The notes below the pieces were generated by a model. It did no database searches. It was not told the origin of the DNA and saw nothing but the letters and a program-made list of their open reading frames with translations. Below, one piece after another: positions 48,880-57,961 of a stretch of DNA of 64,000 bases. Position 1 is the stretch's first letter. Each line of letters opens with the position of its first letter. This stretch comes from Streptomyces sp. NBC_01296 (GTDB lineage Bacteria; Actinomycetota; Actinomycetes; Streptomycetales; Streptomycetaceae): the NCBI RefSeq assembly GCF_035984415.1, contig NZ_CP130720.1:1860001-1924000 (forward strand), in the 5' to 3' direction. The translations under genes were made by a program, and so were the position numbers.

Positions 48880-50712
48880 ATGACGCGCACGGGCAGTTCG
48901 AGGCGCACGTTCATCGCGGGCGCGGGGGCGGCGGCCACCGCCGGGGCGCTGGGGGCCTCCGGGGCCCTGGCCGCCCCCGCCGAGGCCCAGGTCCAGTCCC
49001 CGGCCCAGGTCCAGTCCCCGGCCCAGGCCCAGTCTCCGGCGCCCGAACCCACCGGCCGTCGCGTCGCCGTCCTCGGCGGCGGGGTCGCCGGGCTCACCGC
49101 GGCCCACGAACTCGCCGAGCGCGGCTACGCCGTCACCGTGTACGAGCGCCGCGCGCTCGGCGGCAAGGCCCGCAGCATGGACGTCCCCGACAGCGCCCGC
49201 GGCGGGCGCCGGCCGCTGCCCGCCGAGCACGGCTTCCGCTTCATCCCGGGCATCTACCACAACCTGCCCGACACCATGCGGCGCATCCCCTTCCCCGGCA
49301 ACGCCCACGGCGTGTGGGACAACCTCGTCGCCCCGCCCGAGATGATGTTCGCCCGGGCCGGCGGCCGGGAGGACCTGCGCGCGCCCATCCCCTGGCCCGA
49401 CCACTCCCCCGCCGAGCTGACGCCCGAAGAGATCCGCCGCGCCCTGACCGGCATCCTGCAGTCGCTGGTCCGACTGCCCCCGCACGAGACCGCGTACTTC
49501 GTCGACCGCGTGCTGGTCTTCCTGACCAGCTGCGACGAGCGCCGCACCGAGGTCTGGGAGCACACCCCCTGGTGGGAGTTCGTGCGGGCCGCCCGGATGT
49601 CGAACGAGTACCAGCGCATCCTCGCCGTGGGCATCACCCGCAACATCGTCGCGACCAAGGCCGAGGAAGCCTCCACCCGTACCGTCGGCGCCCTGGGCGA
49701 GGCCTTCGTCTTCAACGCGCTGGGGCGCGGCGCGGACGGGCCGCCGGACCGGATCCTCAACCTGCCGACCAACGAGGCGTGGATCGACCCGTGGGAGGCC
49801 CATCTGCGAGCCCTCGGCGTGGAGTTCAGGATCGGCTGGACGGTGCAGGAGGTGCAGTACGGGAACGGCCGGGTGAGCGGGGTCGCGGTCCTGGACCCGG
49901 CGGGGACCCGGCAGACCGTCACCGCCGACCACTACGTCAGCGCGCTGCCGGTCGAGCACGCCCGGCGCACGTGGAGCGCGGGGCTGCGGGCCGCGGATCC
50001 GATGCTGGGCCGCTGCGACCGGCTGGAGACCGACTGGATGACCGGCATCCAGTTCTACCTCACCGAGCGCGCACCCCTCGTCCACGGGCACCTCAACTGC
50101 ATCGACTCGCCCTGGTCGTTGACGGCGATTCAACAGGCCGAGCACTGGCCGGCCCGCGACTTCCCGGCCGACTACGGGGACGGGGTGGCGGTGGACTGCC
50201 TGTCGGTGGACATCTCGGACTGGGACAAGCCGGGGATCCTGTACGGGAAGACCGCCAAGCAGTGCACCCGCGAGGAGGTCGCCCGCGAGGTGTGGGCGCA
50301 GCTGAAGGCCTCCCTCAACGACACCGGGAAGACGCTGCTTACGGACCGCACCCTGCACTCCTGGTTCCTGGACCCGGGGGTGGACGGGCTCGGCACCCCG
50401 CATCCGACCAACCAGGACCAGCTGCTGATCCACCCCACCGGCACCTTCCACAACCGGCCGAGCGCGGACACCCGGGTCCCCAACTTCTTCCTCAGCGGGG
50501 ACTACGTGGCCGTCGACATCGACCTGGCGACGATGGAGGGCGCCAATGCCTCGGCCCGCGCCGCCGTCAACGCCCTGCTGGAGCGGGACGGTTCGAAGGC
50601 GGAGCGGTGTGCGGTCCTGCCGATGTACCGGGCTCCGGAGGTGGAGTCCTTCAAGCGGCACGACCTGTGGCGCCACCGGCTCGGCCTGCGCAACGTCTTC
50701 GACCTGGGCTGA
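48880..50712 (+). CDS. Tat-exported FAD-dependent oxidoreductase
   Basis: A 610-residue flavoprotein. The twin-arginine signal is SSRRTFIAGAGAAATAG, followed by a repetitive linker (three QSPAQ-type units encoded by an 18-bp repeat). The amine-oxidase/phytoene-desaturase-like FAD domain begins RRVAVLGGGVAGLTAAHELA and ends FFLSGDYVAVDIDLATMEGA. It resembles hydroxysqualene-oxidoreductase and carotenoid-desaturase relatives; the substrate is unknown. It lies 25 bp upstream of an MmyB-type regulator on the same strand, which may control it. Confidence 0.87.
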   Translation: MTRTGSSRRTFIAGAGAAATAGALGASGALAAPAEAQVQSPAQVQSPAQAQSPAPEPTGRRVAVLGGGVAGLTAAHELAERGYAVTVYERRALGGKARSMDVPDSARGGRRPLPAEHGFRFIPGIYHNLPDTMRRIPFPGNAHGVWDNLVAPPEMMFARAGGREDLRAPIPWPDHSPAELTPEEIRRALTGILQSLVRLPPHETAYFVDRVLVFLTSCDERRTEVWEHTPWWEFVRAARMSNEYQRILAVGITRNIVATKAEEASTRTVGALGEAFVFNALGRGADGPPDRILNLPTNEAWIDPWEAHLRALGVEFRIGWTVQEVQYGNGRVSGVAVLDPAGTRQTVTADHYVSALPVEHARRTWSAGLRAADPMLGRCDRLETDWMTGIQFYLTERAPLVHGHLNCIDSPWSLTAIQQAEHWPARDFPADYGDGVAVDCLSVDISDWDKPGILYGKTAKQCTREEVAREVWAQLKASLNDTGKTLLTDRTLHSWFLDPGVDGLGTPHPTNQDQLLIHPTGTFHNRPSADTRVPNFFLSGDYVAVDIDLATMEGANASARAAVNALLERDGSKAERCAVLPMYRAPEVESFKRHDLWRHRLGLRNVFDLG

Positions 50713-50737
50713 CCCCCTCTGGGCTACCGTCGTGGGC

Positions 50738-51528
50738 ATGACCTCCCCCCGCCCGTCGGAGCCCTGCTGCGTACCTGGCGGGAGCGGCGCGGCATCAGCC
50801 AGCTGGAGCTGGCGGGCCGCGCCGACTCCTCGTCCCGCCACATCAGCTTCATCGAGACCGGCCGGTCCCGGCCGAGCGAGGGGATGCTCCTGCGGCTCGC
50901 GGACCGCCTCGACGTCCCGGTGCGCGAGCGCAACGCCCTGCTCCTCGCTGCCGGTTACGCCCCGCGCTATGCGCAGACCCCGCTGGACGACCCCTCGATG
51001 GAGGCGCTGCGCGAGGGGCTGGAGCGGCTGCTGACCGGCTACGAGCCGTATCCGGCGCTGGTCGTGGACGCCACGTACCAGGTCGTCGCCGCCAACCGCG
51101 GCATCGCGATGCTGCTCGACGGCCTGCCGGAGCACCTGCTCGTCCCGCCGCTGAACACCATGCGGATCACCCTGCACCCGGAGGGCCTGGCCCCGAGGAT
51201 CCGCAATTTCGCGGAGTGGCGCGGGCATCTGCTGGCCCAGATGGAGCGGCAGATCGCACTGGCCCGCTCCGCGCCGCTGAACGCGCTGTACGAGGAGGTG
51301 TCCGCCTATCCGGTCGCCGACCGGCCGCAGGACGCCGCACCCGAGGAGGCCGTGCCGCAGATCGCACTGCCGCTGGTGATCGAGTACGACGGGCACCTGC
51401 TCTCCTTCGTGTCCTCGATCGCGACGTTCAACACGCCGATGGACGTGACCGTCGCCGAGCTGGCCATCGAGACACTCCTGCCGGCCGACGCGGCGACGGC
51501 GAAGTACCTGCGCTCACTGGGGCCTTGA
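50738..51528 (+). CDS. XRE regulator with MmyB-like domain, frameshifted near its start
   Basis: The MmyB-like regulator reads GALLRTWRERRGISQLELAG, then RHISFIETGRSRPSE (HTH), then LDVPVRERNALLLAAGYAP and a ligand-binding domain (YPALVVDATYQVVAANRGI). In the actual frame no ATG, GTG or TTG exists between the upstream stop (50710) and 50884. The natural ATG at 50738 is one base out of register across a run of six C (50745-50750). Seven C would give MTSPPPVGALLRTW, the expected family opening. So the gene is either mutated, phase-variable or affected by a sequencing error. The shortened 214-residue form from 50884 would lack the HTH. Confidence 0.8.
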
Positions 51529-51936
51529 GGCAGCGCGCAGCGCAGGGGCCTGGAGGAGGGCGAGCGCGGCGACGACGAGGGCCTGCGCCGGGATCCACAC
51601 CAGGCCGACGGCGGTGGGGGCGTCCCAGAGCAAGAGCGAGACCAGACTGAGGCCCGTCCAGGCCCAGTTGGACCCGATGACCCACCTGACCGGCAGGACC
51701 GGCGGGCGGCGGCGGGCGGCGAGCCCGCCGACGCAGGCCCCGTAGAGGACGAGGAACAGGCCGAGTTCGAGCAGGGCGGCCTGCCCGACGCCGAGCAGCC
51801 GCCCCAGCGGGGCGGAGAAGGCGGCGTACGCGAGGCCGTTCCCGGTGGTGACCACGCAGTCGAGGGCGAGGAGGCGGCGCAGCGCGCCCTGCGGGACGGT
51901 GGTGCGGACGATGCTGCCGAGCAGGGTCGCGGACAT
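51514..51936 (-). CDS. Small four-TM membrane protein
   Basis: A 140-residue protein with about four TM segments (around 20-40, 48-72, 80-102 and 108-130) and short polar loops (AARRRPP). No motif is recognised beyond a general resemblance to SPW/DoxX-size actinobacterial integral proteins. Its 3' end overlaps the MmyB-type gene by 15 bp, tail to tail. It is divergent from the module copy 2 operon. Confidence 0.7.
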   Translation of the reverse strand: MSATLLGSIVRTTVPQGALRRLLALDCVVTTGNGLAYAAFSAPLGRLLGVGQAALLELGLFLVLYGACVGGLAARRRPPVLPVRWVIGSNWAWTGLSLVSLLLWDAPTAVGLVWIPAQALVVAALALLQAPALRAASRPQ

Positions 51937-52248
51937 GGCGGATCAGCCTCCGTCGAGGGGGTCGGGTGGTCGCGCGGCCGACCGGTCGCGCGCTCGAATG
52001 TGCTGGTGGGGACGGGTCCCGAGGCCGAGTGCGCGGACTCGGAACCCGATGGCTCCACTGTCCCCCGCGACCCGCACCGGGGTCGATTACCCCCGAGGTC
52101 ATGCCGGGGGCGGCGGCGGGCGTGCCAACCTTCTTTGAGTCACATCGCAAGAAAGGTGGGGGATCTTCTGTTTCGCCGGGGGGCTGCGGGCTACGCTGCA
52201 CGGAGCTGAAGCTCTCGAACGTCCTCTCGGCATACGGAGAACATCACG
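51937..52248. other. Regulatory gap upstream of module copy 2
   Basis: 312 bp between divergent genes. It contains the imperfect dyad at 52128-52157 and, close to the XRE start, GGAG nine bases before the GTG. No small gene is convincing. Confidence 0.5.
52128..52157. promoter_or_regulatory. Imperfect dyad upstream of module copy 2
   Basis: ACCTTCTTTG (52128-52137) and CAAGAAAGGT (52148-52157) pair at eight of ten positions around a 10-base centre, about 95-120 bp upstream of the XRE start. It is a candidate operator. Confidence 0.4.
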
Positions 52249-53289
52249 GTGTCAGCCGCCGCCCGACCCGACCTGGCCTCGGCCTGGGCCCGCGTCGCGG
52301 CGTTGGCGGAGCGGGGCGGCCGGGATCCGGCCGAGGTGCTGTCCCCGGAGCGGCTGGGCCGTCTCTGCGGGGTCGAACCCGCGCTCGTCCCCGGGGTCGT
52401 TGCCGGGACCGTGCCCGAAGTGCCGCTGTGCCGGCGGGTCCACCGGCGCTTCCTGCGGCTGCGGGCCACCCGCCGCGACAAACACGGCCGGGAGTGGTCC
52501 CTCGCCGCCATCGCGGAGGACTTCCAGGCGCCCGGCGCCTCCCTCGGCCCCCTCAACGCGGGCACCGGGATGCCGCGGCTGGGCCACGCGGCGGGCGTGC
52601 AGCGGTTCTTCGGGGTCTACTCCGGCTTCCTCCTCGCCGACAGCCAGTGCGCGGTGGAACACGCCCTCGCCCATACCGGCGCCGGCGCCGGCGCCGCGGA
52701 CGATCTCGAGCACCTCTCGTACCTGACGGGCATGCCCCCGCACGACATCCGGCTCACCCTCGACGGCTTACCGCCCCGGCTCCCGCTGAAGGAGCAGGTG
52801 CACCAGCGGTTCGAGCACCTGCGCCGCACCAGACTGCGCGCGGACGGCCAGGCCCACTCCCTCGCGGCCATCGCCCACTCCTTCGACGCTTCGGGGCAGT
52901 CGCTGACCCGTCTCGCGCGCGGTGAAGGCCTGCCCAACCTCGCGGCGGCCGCCGGGATCCAGCGCTTCTACGGGGTCGACGGCGGCTTCCTGCTGGCCGA
53001 CGACACCGAGGCGCTCGCCACCGCCCTCTCCGGGATCGAGCACGAGCTGGAAACCGCCGGACGGAACGCCGAAAGCCCGATGCTCGCCGTGCTGCGGGCG
53101 CACGATGTACGGAGCATCGTCACGCGGGCCGGGCGGCTCTCTCCGGCGGGCTGGAAGTCGCTGGCCGACCACCTCGACGACCTGCTGGCCCGCGAGGGCC
53201 GGCTGGGTCGCCCGGGCGCGGAGCGCGAACGCCCGCTCCACGCGACGGTGCCCGACGACCGTAAGGCTGCCGAGGGGGGAGCGCCATGA
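52249..53289 (+). CDS. XRE-like regulator of module copy 2, internally duplicated
   Basis: A 346-residue protein homologous to the one at 21107 but with two copies of the DNA-binding-like unit. Unit 1 (about 62-145) has VHRRFLRLRATRRDKHGREW and GVQRFFGVYSGFLLADSQ. Unit 2 (about 182-260) has VHQRFEHLRRTRLRADGQ and GIQRFYGVDGGFLLADDTEA. The C-terminal helical part (MLAVLRAHDVRSIVTRAGRL, LADHLDDLLARE) matches that of copy 1. Starts at GTG 52249. Its stop overlaps the peptidase gene (ATGA). It could bind a longer or paired operator than copy 1. Confidence 0.83.
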   Translation: MSAAARPDLASAWARVAALAERGGRDPAEVLSPERLGRLCGVEPALVPGVVAGTVPEVPLCRRVHRRFLRLRATRRDKHGREWSLAAIAEDFQAPGASLGPLNAGTGMPRLGHAAGVQRFFGVYSGFLLADSQCAVEHALAHTGAGAGAADDLEHLSYLTGMPPHDIRLTLDGLPPRLPLKEQVHQRFEHLRRTRLRADGQAHSLAAIAHSFDASGQSLTRLARGEGLPNLAAAAGIQRFYGVDGGFLLADDTEALATALSGIEHELETAGRNAESPMLAVLRAHDVRSIVTRAGRLSPAGWKSLADHLDDLLAREGRLGRPGAERERPLHATVPDDRKAAEGGAP

Positions 53290-53849
53290 GGACCACACGG
53301 ACCATGCGGAAACTCGGCGGAGATCTGCTGGCGGACGCGCGCCTGACGCAGCCGGCCGATGCCGCCGAGATCATCGGGTGTCTGTGCGCCGCGTACGGCC
53401 GCCGGCGCGGCGGCCGGCCGGTGGAGTTCCGGTTCGCCGGATTCCCGCCCGACACCGCCAGCGGGCTGTGGCTGGAGATGGAAGAGCGCGACCTGCTCGT
53501 CATCGAGGAACGCACCCGGCCCGAGCACCAGCTCGTCATCGCCTGCCACGAGTTATGGCACTTGGAGGAAGGCACCTGTGACAGCCACGGCCCGGGCATG
53601 GCCGTGGCGGCCCGGCTCACCGGGCACCGGGGCGATCTCGCCGAGCTGCTGCACTCGGAGGCCGGACTGGGCAGCGTGGTCCGGCAGGCGGCCGCCCGCG
53701 CGGACCGGGAGGATCCGGCGGAGATCCGGGCCGAGACCTTCGGGCTGTACCTCGGCCAGGTCCTGAAGGCGTACCTGCCGGGCCCCCGCGAGGAACGGTT
53801 CCCCGAGGCGATCGAGCGCATCAAGACCTCGCTCGGCTGGGGCCGTTGA
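53286..53849 (+). CDS. HELWH zincin-like protein of module copy 2
   Basis: A 187-residue protein closely similar to the one at 21840: TASGLWLEMEERDLLVIEER, then HQLVIACHELWHLEEGTC with the zinc motif at about 94-98, and a later PAEIRAETFGLYLGQ with a candidate third ligand. It resembles ImmA/IrrE-type peptidases. It is coupled to the XRE gene by ATGA. The FAD monooxygenase gene starts 108 bp downstream, where copy 1 has the seven-TM gene directly. Confidence 0.85.
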   Translation: MRTTRTMRKLGGDLLADARLTQPADAAEIIGCLCAAYGRRRGGRPVEFRFAGFPPDTASGLWLEMEERDLLVIEERTRPEHQLVIACHELWHLEEGTCDSHGPGMAVAARLTGHRGDLAELLHSEAGLGSVVRQAAARADREDPAEIRAETFGLYLGQVLKAYLPGPREERFPEAIERIKTSLGWGR

Positions 53850-53957
53850 GTGCACGTCCCCGCGGCGTACCGATGACGCCCCGGTGACCACCGCCTTCCC
53901 CGCCGACGCACCTCACGTGCCGCTGCCCTCGCACGGCCCTGGACAGAGAGCACCTCG

Positions 53958-55445
53958 ATGACCCAGTCTTCCCCGCCCCGCCACGCCGTCGTCATCGGCG
54001 GCAGCATGGCCGGCCTGCTCGCCGCGGCCGTGCTCGCCGAGCACGCGACGGTCACGATCATCGACGCCGACACGCTGCCCGACAGCCCGGCGCCGCGGCG
54101 CGGACTCCCGCAGGCCCGGCACGTCCACGTCATGTGGTCGGGCGGGGCCCGGGCCATCGAGAAGATACTCCCGGGCATCACCGACGACTGGACGGCGGCG
54201 GGCGCGATCCGCCGCAGCCTGCCCACCGACCTGGTCACCAAGACCGCCCAGGGCTGGATCCCGCGCTGCGGGGAGAAGCAGTTCAACATCTCGTGCAGCC
54301 GCGACCTCCTCGACTCGGTGGTCCGCGCCCGGGTGACCGGCCTGCGCGGCGTCACCACGCTCCAGCAGAGCCGCGTACAGGCCCTGGAGGGTACGGCGGC
54401 GCGGGTCGCCGGCGTCCGCGTCGACACCCCCGGCGAGGCGGGCCGGCTGCTGGCCGCCGACCTCGTGGTGGACGCGAGCGGGCGCGGTTCCCGGGCCCGG
54501 GCCTGGCTGCACGAACTCGGGGTCGGCGGCATCAGACAGGCCCAGGTCGACTCCGGCCTGGTGTACGCGACCCGGATCTTCGAAGCCCCGGCGGGAGCGC
54601 ACGAGATGGGTTTCCCGATCGTCAACGTGCAGTCCGATCCACGGGTTCGCATACCCGGGCAGACGGCGACGATCGTGCCCATCGAGAACGGCCGGTGGCA
54701 GGCCACCCTGTCCGGCACCCGAGGCGGCCAGCCCACCGGTGACCCCGAGCAGTTCATACCGTTCGCCAAGGGCATCCGCGATCCCGTCGTCGGCGAGCTC
54801 CTCGAGGGCAGGAAGCCCCTCACGGACGTCGCCGTCACCCAGGGCACCGCCAACCGCAGGGTCTACTTCGAGAAGGCGGACCTGCCCGACGGCTTCTTCG
54901 CCGTCGGCGATTCCGTCGCCACCTTCAACCCGCTGTACGGGCAGGGCATGACGGTCGCCGCCCAGGGCCTGCTGGCCGTACGCGCCCTGCTGCGCGCCAA
55001 GGGCCTCGCCCATCCCGGCTTCGGCCGTGAGGCGCAGCGCGCGCTCGTCCCGCAGGTGGCCACCGCCTGGGAGCTCGCCACCTCGCAGGACATCCTGTAT
55101 CCCGGGGCCACCGGCATGAAGCCGCGGGCCGGCGCCGGGCTGCTCAACGCGTACGTCAGCCGGCTGATGACCGGGGCCACCACGCGGGAGGCGCTGACCG
55201 CCGCGTTCCTCCAGGTCATCACCATGAGCAGCTCGCCCACGTACTGGCTGCGCCCCTCGGTGGTCTGGCACGTGCTGCGCGCCTCGGACCGGGGCGCGCT
55301 GAAGGCGCCGCCGCTGACCGCGGCCGAGCGGGCCGTCGCGGGGCTCGACCAGGGGTCCGGACCGGTCGACCCGGCGGCCCCGGTCGATCCCGTGGGCCCG
55401 GTCGGCCCGGTCGGCCCGGTCGGCCCCGTCGGCCAGGCGCGATGA
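53958..55445 (+). CDS. FAD-dependent monooxygenase of module copy 2
   Basis: A 495-residue flavoprotein. The FAD motif is HAVVIGGSMAGLLAAAVLAE, followed by GLPQARHVHVMWSGGARAIE, DLVVDASGRGSRARAWLHEL and FFAVGDSVATFNPLYGQGMT. It is in the same family as the protein at 11764. The C-terminal 30 residues are a Pro/Gly/Val repeat (VGPVGPVGPVG) from a 9-bp tandem repeat. The stop overlaps the seven-TM gene start (ATGA), so it is an integral part of this operon. It may make or modify the molecule the module handles; that is inference. Confidence 0.85.
   Translation: MTQSSPPRHAVVIGGSMAGLLAAAVLAEHATVTIIDADTLPDSPAPRRGLPQARHVHVMWSGGARAIEKILPGITDDWTAAGAIRRSLPTDLVTKTAQGWIPRCGEKQFNISCSRDLLDSVVRARVTGLRGVTTLQQSRVQALEGTAARVAGVRVDTPGEAGRLLAADLVVDASGRGSRARAWLHELGVGGIRQAQVDSGLVYATRIFEAPAGAHEMGFPIVNVQSDPRVRIPGQTATIVPIENGRWQATLSGTRGGQPTGDPEQFIPFAKGIRDPVVGELLEGRKPLTDVAVTQGTANRRVYFEKADLPDGFFAVGDSVATFNPLYGQGMTVAAQGLLAVRALLRAKGLAHPGFGREAQRALVPQVATAWELATSQDILYPGATGMKPRAGAGLLNAYVSRLMTGATTREALTAAFLQVITMSSSPTYWLRPSVVWHVLRASDRGALKAPPLTAAERAVAGLDQGSGPVDPAAPVDPVGPVGPVGPVGPVGQAR
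55395..55430. repeat. 9-bp coding tandem repeat
   Basis: GGCCCGGTC is repeated four times (the last unit has one change) at the 3' end of the FAD monooxygenase gene and encodes GPV triplets. It is likely to vary in length between strains. Confidence 0.8.
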
Positions 55446-56668
55446 CCGACGGTCTCATCCTGTACGTACCGGGGTCGGTGATGATCCTGGCGCTGCTGAT
55501 CAAGGCGCCCACCCTGCGCCGGGGCTGGGACCAGCCGCTCATGCGGGCCGTGTGCACCCTGCTCGTCGTCGGCTGCATGGTCATGTTCCTGGCGGCGCCG
55601 CCGACGATCTCCGCGGTCAACCGGCTCACCGGCGTCGTCAACTTCTCGGCCCCGCTGGTGTACAGCGTGCTGACCGCGTTCTCGGGGTCGTGCATCGTGC
55701 TGGTCCTGCAGTGGGGCGGCGGCCCGCCCGCCGTCGTCCGGCGGGCGACCCGGCTGACGGTGGCCGCGTTCGGTGTCGTCACGCTGCTCATCATCGTCCT
55801 CTTCGCGATCGGCGACGCGCCGGTGGAGCGGCTGCGCGACCTGGACACGTACTACGCGAACACGCCCTGGCTGCGCGAGATGATCGTCTGCTACCTGCTC
55901 GCGCACACCGTGGGCAGTTCGACGCTCACCGTGCTGTGCTGGAAGTGGCTGCTGCGCGTGCGCCCCTCGCTGCGTCCGCTGCGCACCGGGCTGGCCCTGA
56001 TCGTGCTCGGCGGGGTGCTGGACCTGGGCTACCTCGTCACGAAGTGGGCGGCGGTGGGCGCCCGCTGGGCGGGCCGCGACTGGGACGGCCTGTCGACGTA
56101 CGTGGCCCCGCCGTTCGCCTCCGCGGCGGCCCTGATGGTGGGGTCGGGGTTCATCGTGCCGCTGGTCGGCGGCTCGGCGGCCTGGCGGGACTTCAGCCGG
56201 TACCGGCGGCTGCACCCGCTGTGGAAGGCGCTGCGCGGGTTCGCCGCGTCGAGCGTGACGACCGTGCCGCTGACCTGGTGGTCGCCGATCGGGATCCGGC
56301 TGATCCACCGCGAATCGGTGATCGACGACGGGATCCTGGCGCTGGCCCGCTGGTTCGACCCGGCCGTACGGGGCGCCGCGTACGAGGCGGCGCTCGGGCA
56401 GGGCATGTGCGAGTCGCAGGCCTCGGTCGTGGCCGACGCGGCCATGCTCGCCGCGGCCTGCCGGCGCAGGGAGGCCGCCGAAGCCGCGGAAGCCGCCGGG
56501 GCTCTCGACCCGGCGGACGCGGACGGCTCCGGGGAGCACCCCGCCGAGGCCGATCAGGGGCTGCCCGAGCCGTACCGGCTGGACTCCCGGCCGCTCGCGG
56601 CACTGGCCCGGGAGTTCCGCGCCTCCCCCATCGTGGCGGCCGTACGGCGGGACCCGGCGCCCCTGTGA
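55442..56668 (+). CDS. MAB_1171c-like seven-TM protein of module copy 2
   Basis: A 408-residue paralogue of the protein at 22394. It has seven TM segments in the first 240 residues with AAPPTISAVNRLTGV, NFSAPLVY, ERLRDLDTYYANTP and DWDGLSTYVAPP, then a soluble tail (HPLWKALRGFAASSVTTVPL, IRLIHRESVIDDGILALARW). A Glu/Ala-rich insertion (about 345-375) distinguishes its tail from copy 1. It is the last gene of the operon and is coupled to the FAD monooxygenase gene by ATGA. Confidence 0.87.
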   Translation: MTDGLILYVPGSVMILALLIKAPTLRRGWDQPLMRAVCTLLVVGCMVMFLAAPPTISAVNRLTGVVNFSAPLVYSVLTAFSGSCIVLVLQWGGGPPAVVRRATRLTVAAFGVVTLLIIVLFAIGDAPVERLRDLDTYYANTPWLREMIVCYLLAHTVGSSTLTVLCWKWLLRVRPSLRPLRTGLALIVLGGVLDLGYLVTKWAAVGARWAGRDWDGLSTYVAPPFASAAALMVGSGFIVPLVGGSAAWRDFSRYRRLHPLWKALRGFAASSVTTVPLTWWSPIGIRLIHRESVIDDGILALARWFDPAVRGAAYEAALGQGMCESQASVVADAAMLAAACRRREAAEAAEAAGALDPADADGSGEHPAEADQGLPEPYRLDSRPLAALAREFRASPIVAAVRRDPAPL

Positions 56669-56707
56669 GCGGCCCGCGCGGGGGCGGCCCCCGTGCGGGG
56701 GCCGGCG

Positions 56708-57961
56708 TCAGCCGGCGAGGGCGTCCTCGGGCTCGGGGTTGCGGGCGAGCCAGGCTCCGTACGCCCGCACCCTGCGCCAGTGCTGGAGCTGGTCGAGGGC
56801 GAACGTCGCGCGCGGGGAGGCCTCCGGGCGCGGTTCCAGGCCGCGGGCCAGCCGGTGCATCTGGAAGCGTACGAAGGCCAGCAGCCCCGCACCGGCCAGG
56901 TCCCGGTCCTTCCAGTGCAGCCGCTCCACCGTGACCCGTACGTCCTCCCCGGCGCGCCAGCGGGCCGGCAGGTCGGGGCGGAAGGCCAGGGCCGAGGCGA
57001 GCCCCACGACGGACACACCGCGCTCCAGGACCTTCTGCGCCGTCTCCCGGCGGCCTATCCCGCCGGTCAGCATCAGCGGCATCGTGGCCGAGCCCAGGAA
57101 CTGCTCGGCGAAGGAGAGGAAGTACGCCTCGCGTTCGAGGGTCCGCAGATCGGCGGTGCGGCCCAGGGTCGCGGGGCTCTCGACGCTGCCCCCGGACAGT
57201 TCGACGAGGTCGACGCCGAGGCCGCCGAGGACCGCGAGGACCTGCGCCGCCTCCTCGGTGTCGAAGCCGCCGCGCTGGAAGTCGGCGGTGTTGAGCTTGA
57301 CCCCGATCGCGAAGCCGGGGTCCACCTGCGCGCGGACGGCGCCGACGACCTCGGTGAGCAGCCGGACCCGGTTCTCCAGGCTGCCGCCCCAGCGGTCGGT
57401 GCGCCGGTTGACGAGCGGGGAGAGGAACTGGCTGAGGAGGTAGCCGTGGGCGGCGTGGATCTGCACCCCGTCGAAGCCGGCCTCCTCGGCCCGCCGGGCC
57501 GTGACCGCGAACCGGGCGACGGTGGCCTCGATGTCGGCCTCGGTCATCGCGGTGGGGCGGGCGAAGCGCTTGGTGTGCCTGCCGAGGCTCACCCCTATGT
57601 CGGAGGGCGCCCAGGCCGTGCCGGGCATCTCCGAGCCGACCTGCCGGCCGGGGTGGTTGATCTGCATCCAGACCCGGCCGCCGCCGCAGGACGCGGCTTC
57701 GGCCCAGCGGCGGAAGGGGTCGAGCGGGGAGCGGGCGTCGAGGACGATCGTCCCCGGCGCGGTCAGCGCCCGGCGGTCGACCATGACGTTCCCGGTGATC
57801 AGCAGCCCGGCGCCGCCCTGGGCCCAGCGGCGGTAGAGCCGTTCGATGCGCCCGTCCGGCAGCTGGCCCGACCCGGCGAGGCTCTCCTCCATGGCCGCCT
57901 TCGCCAAGCGGTTCGGCAGGGCCGTCCCGTTGGGCAACTCCAGTGGCGTGAACAGGTCCAT
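56708..57961 (-). CDS. Old Yellow Enzyme family NADH:flavin oxidoreductase
   Basis: A 417-residue FMN protein with the TIM-barrel OYE motifs: LFTPLELPNGTALPNRLAKA, QINHPGRQ, GVQIHAAHGYLLSQFLSP and NRRTDRWGGSLENR (catalytic and FMN-binding residues), then LTGGIGRRETA. The C-terminal extension of about 70 residues is longer than minimal OYEs but lacks the Fe-S domain of dienoyl-CoA reductases. The start at 57961 has GGGGGA eight bases upstream; an ATG at 57997 is in frame. It is convergent with module copy 2. Confidence 0.9.
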   Translation of the reverse strand: MDLFTPLELPNGTALPNRLAKAAMEESLAGSGQLPDGRIERLYRRWAQGGAGLLITGNVMVDRRALTAPGTIVLDARSPLDPFRRWAEAASCGGGRVWMQINHPGRQVGSEMPGTAWAPSDIGVSLGRHTKRFARPTAMTEADIEATVARFAVTARRAEEAGFDGVQIHAAHGYLLSQFLSPLVNRRTDRWGGSLENRVRLLTEVVGAVRAQVDPGFAIGVKLNTADFQRGGFDTEEAAQVLAVLGGLGVDLVELSGGSVESPATLGRTADLRTLEREAYFLSFAEQFLGSATMPLMLTGGIGRRETAQKVLERGVSVVGLASALAFRPDLPARWRAGEDVRVTVERLHWKDRDLAGAGLLAFVRFQMHRLARGLEPRPEASPRATFALDQLQHWRRVRAYGAWLARNPEPEDALAG

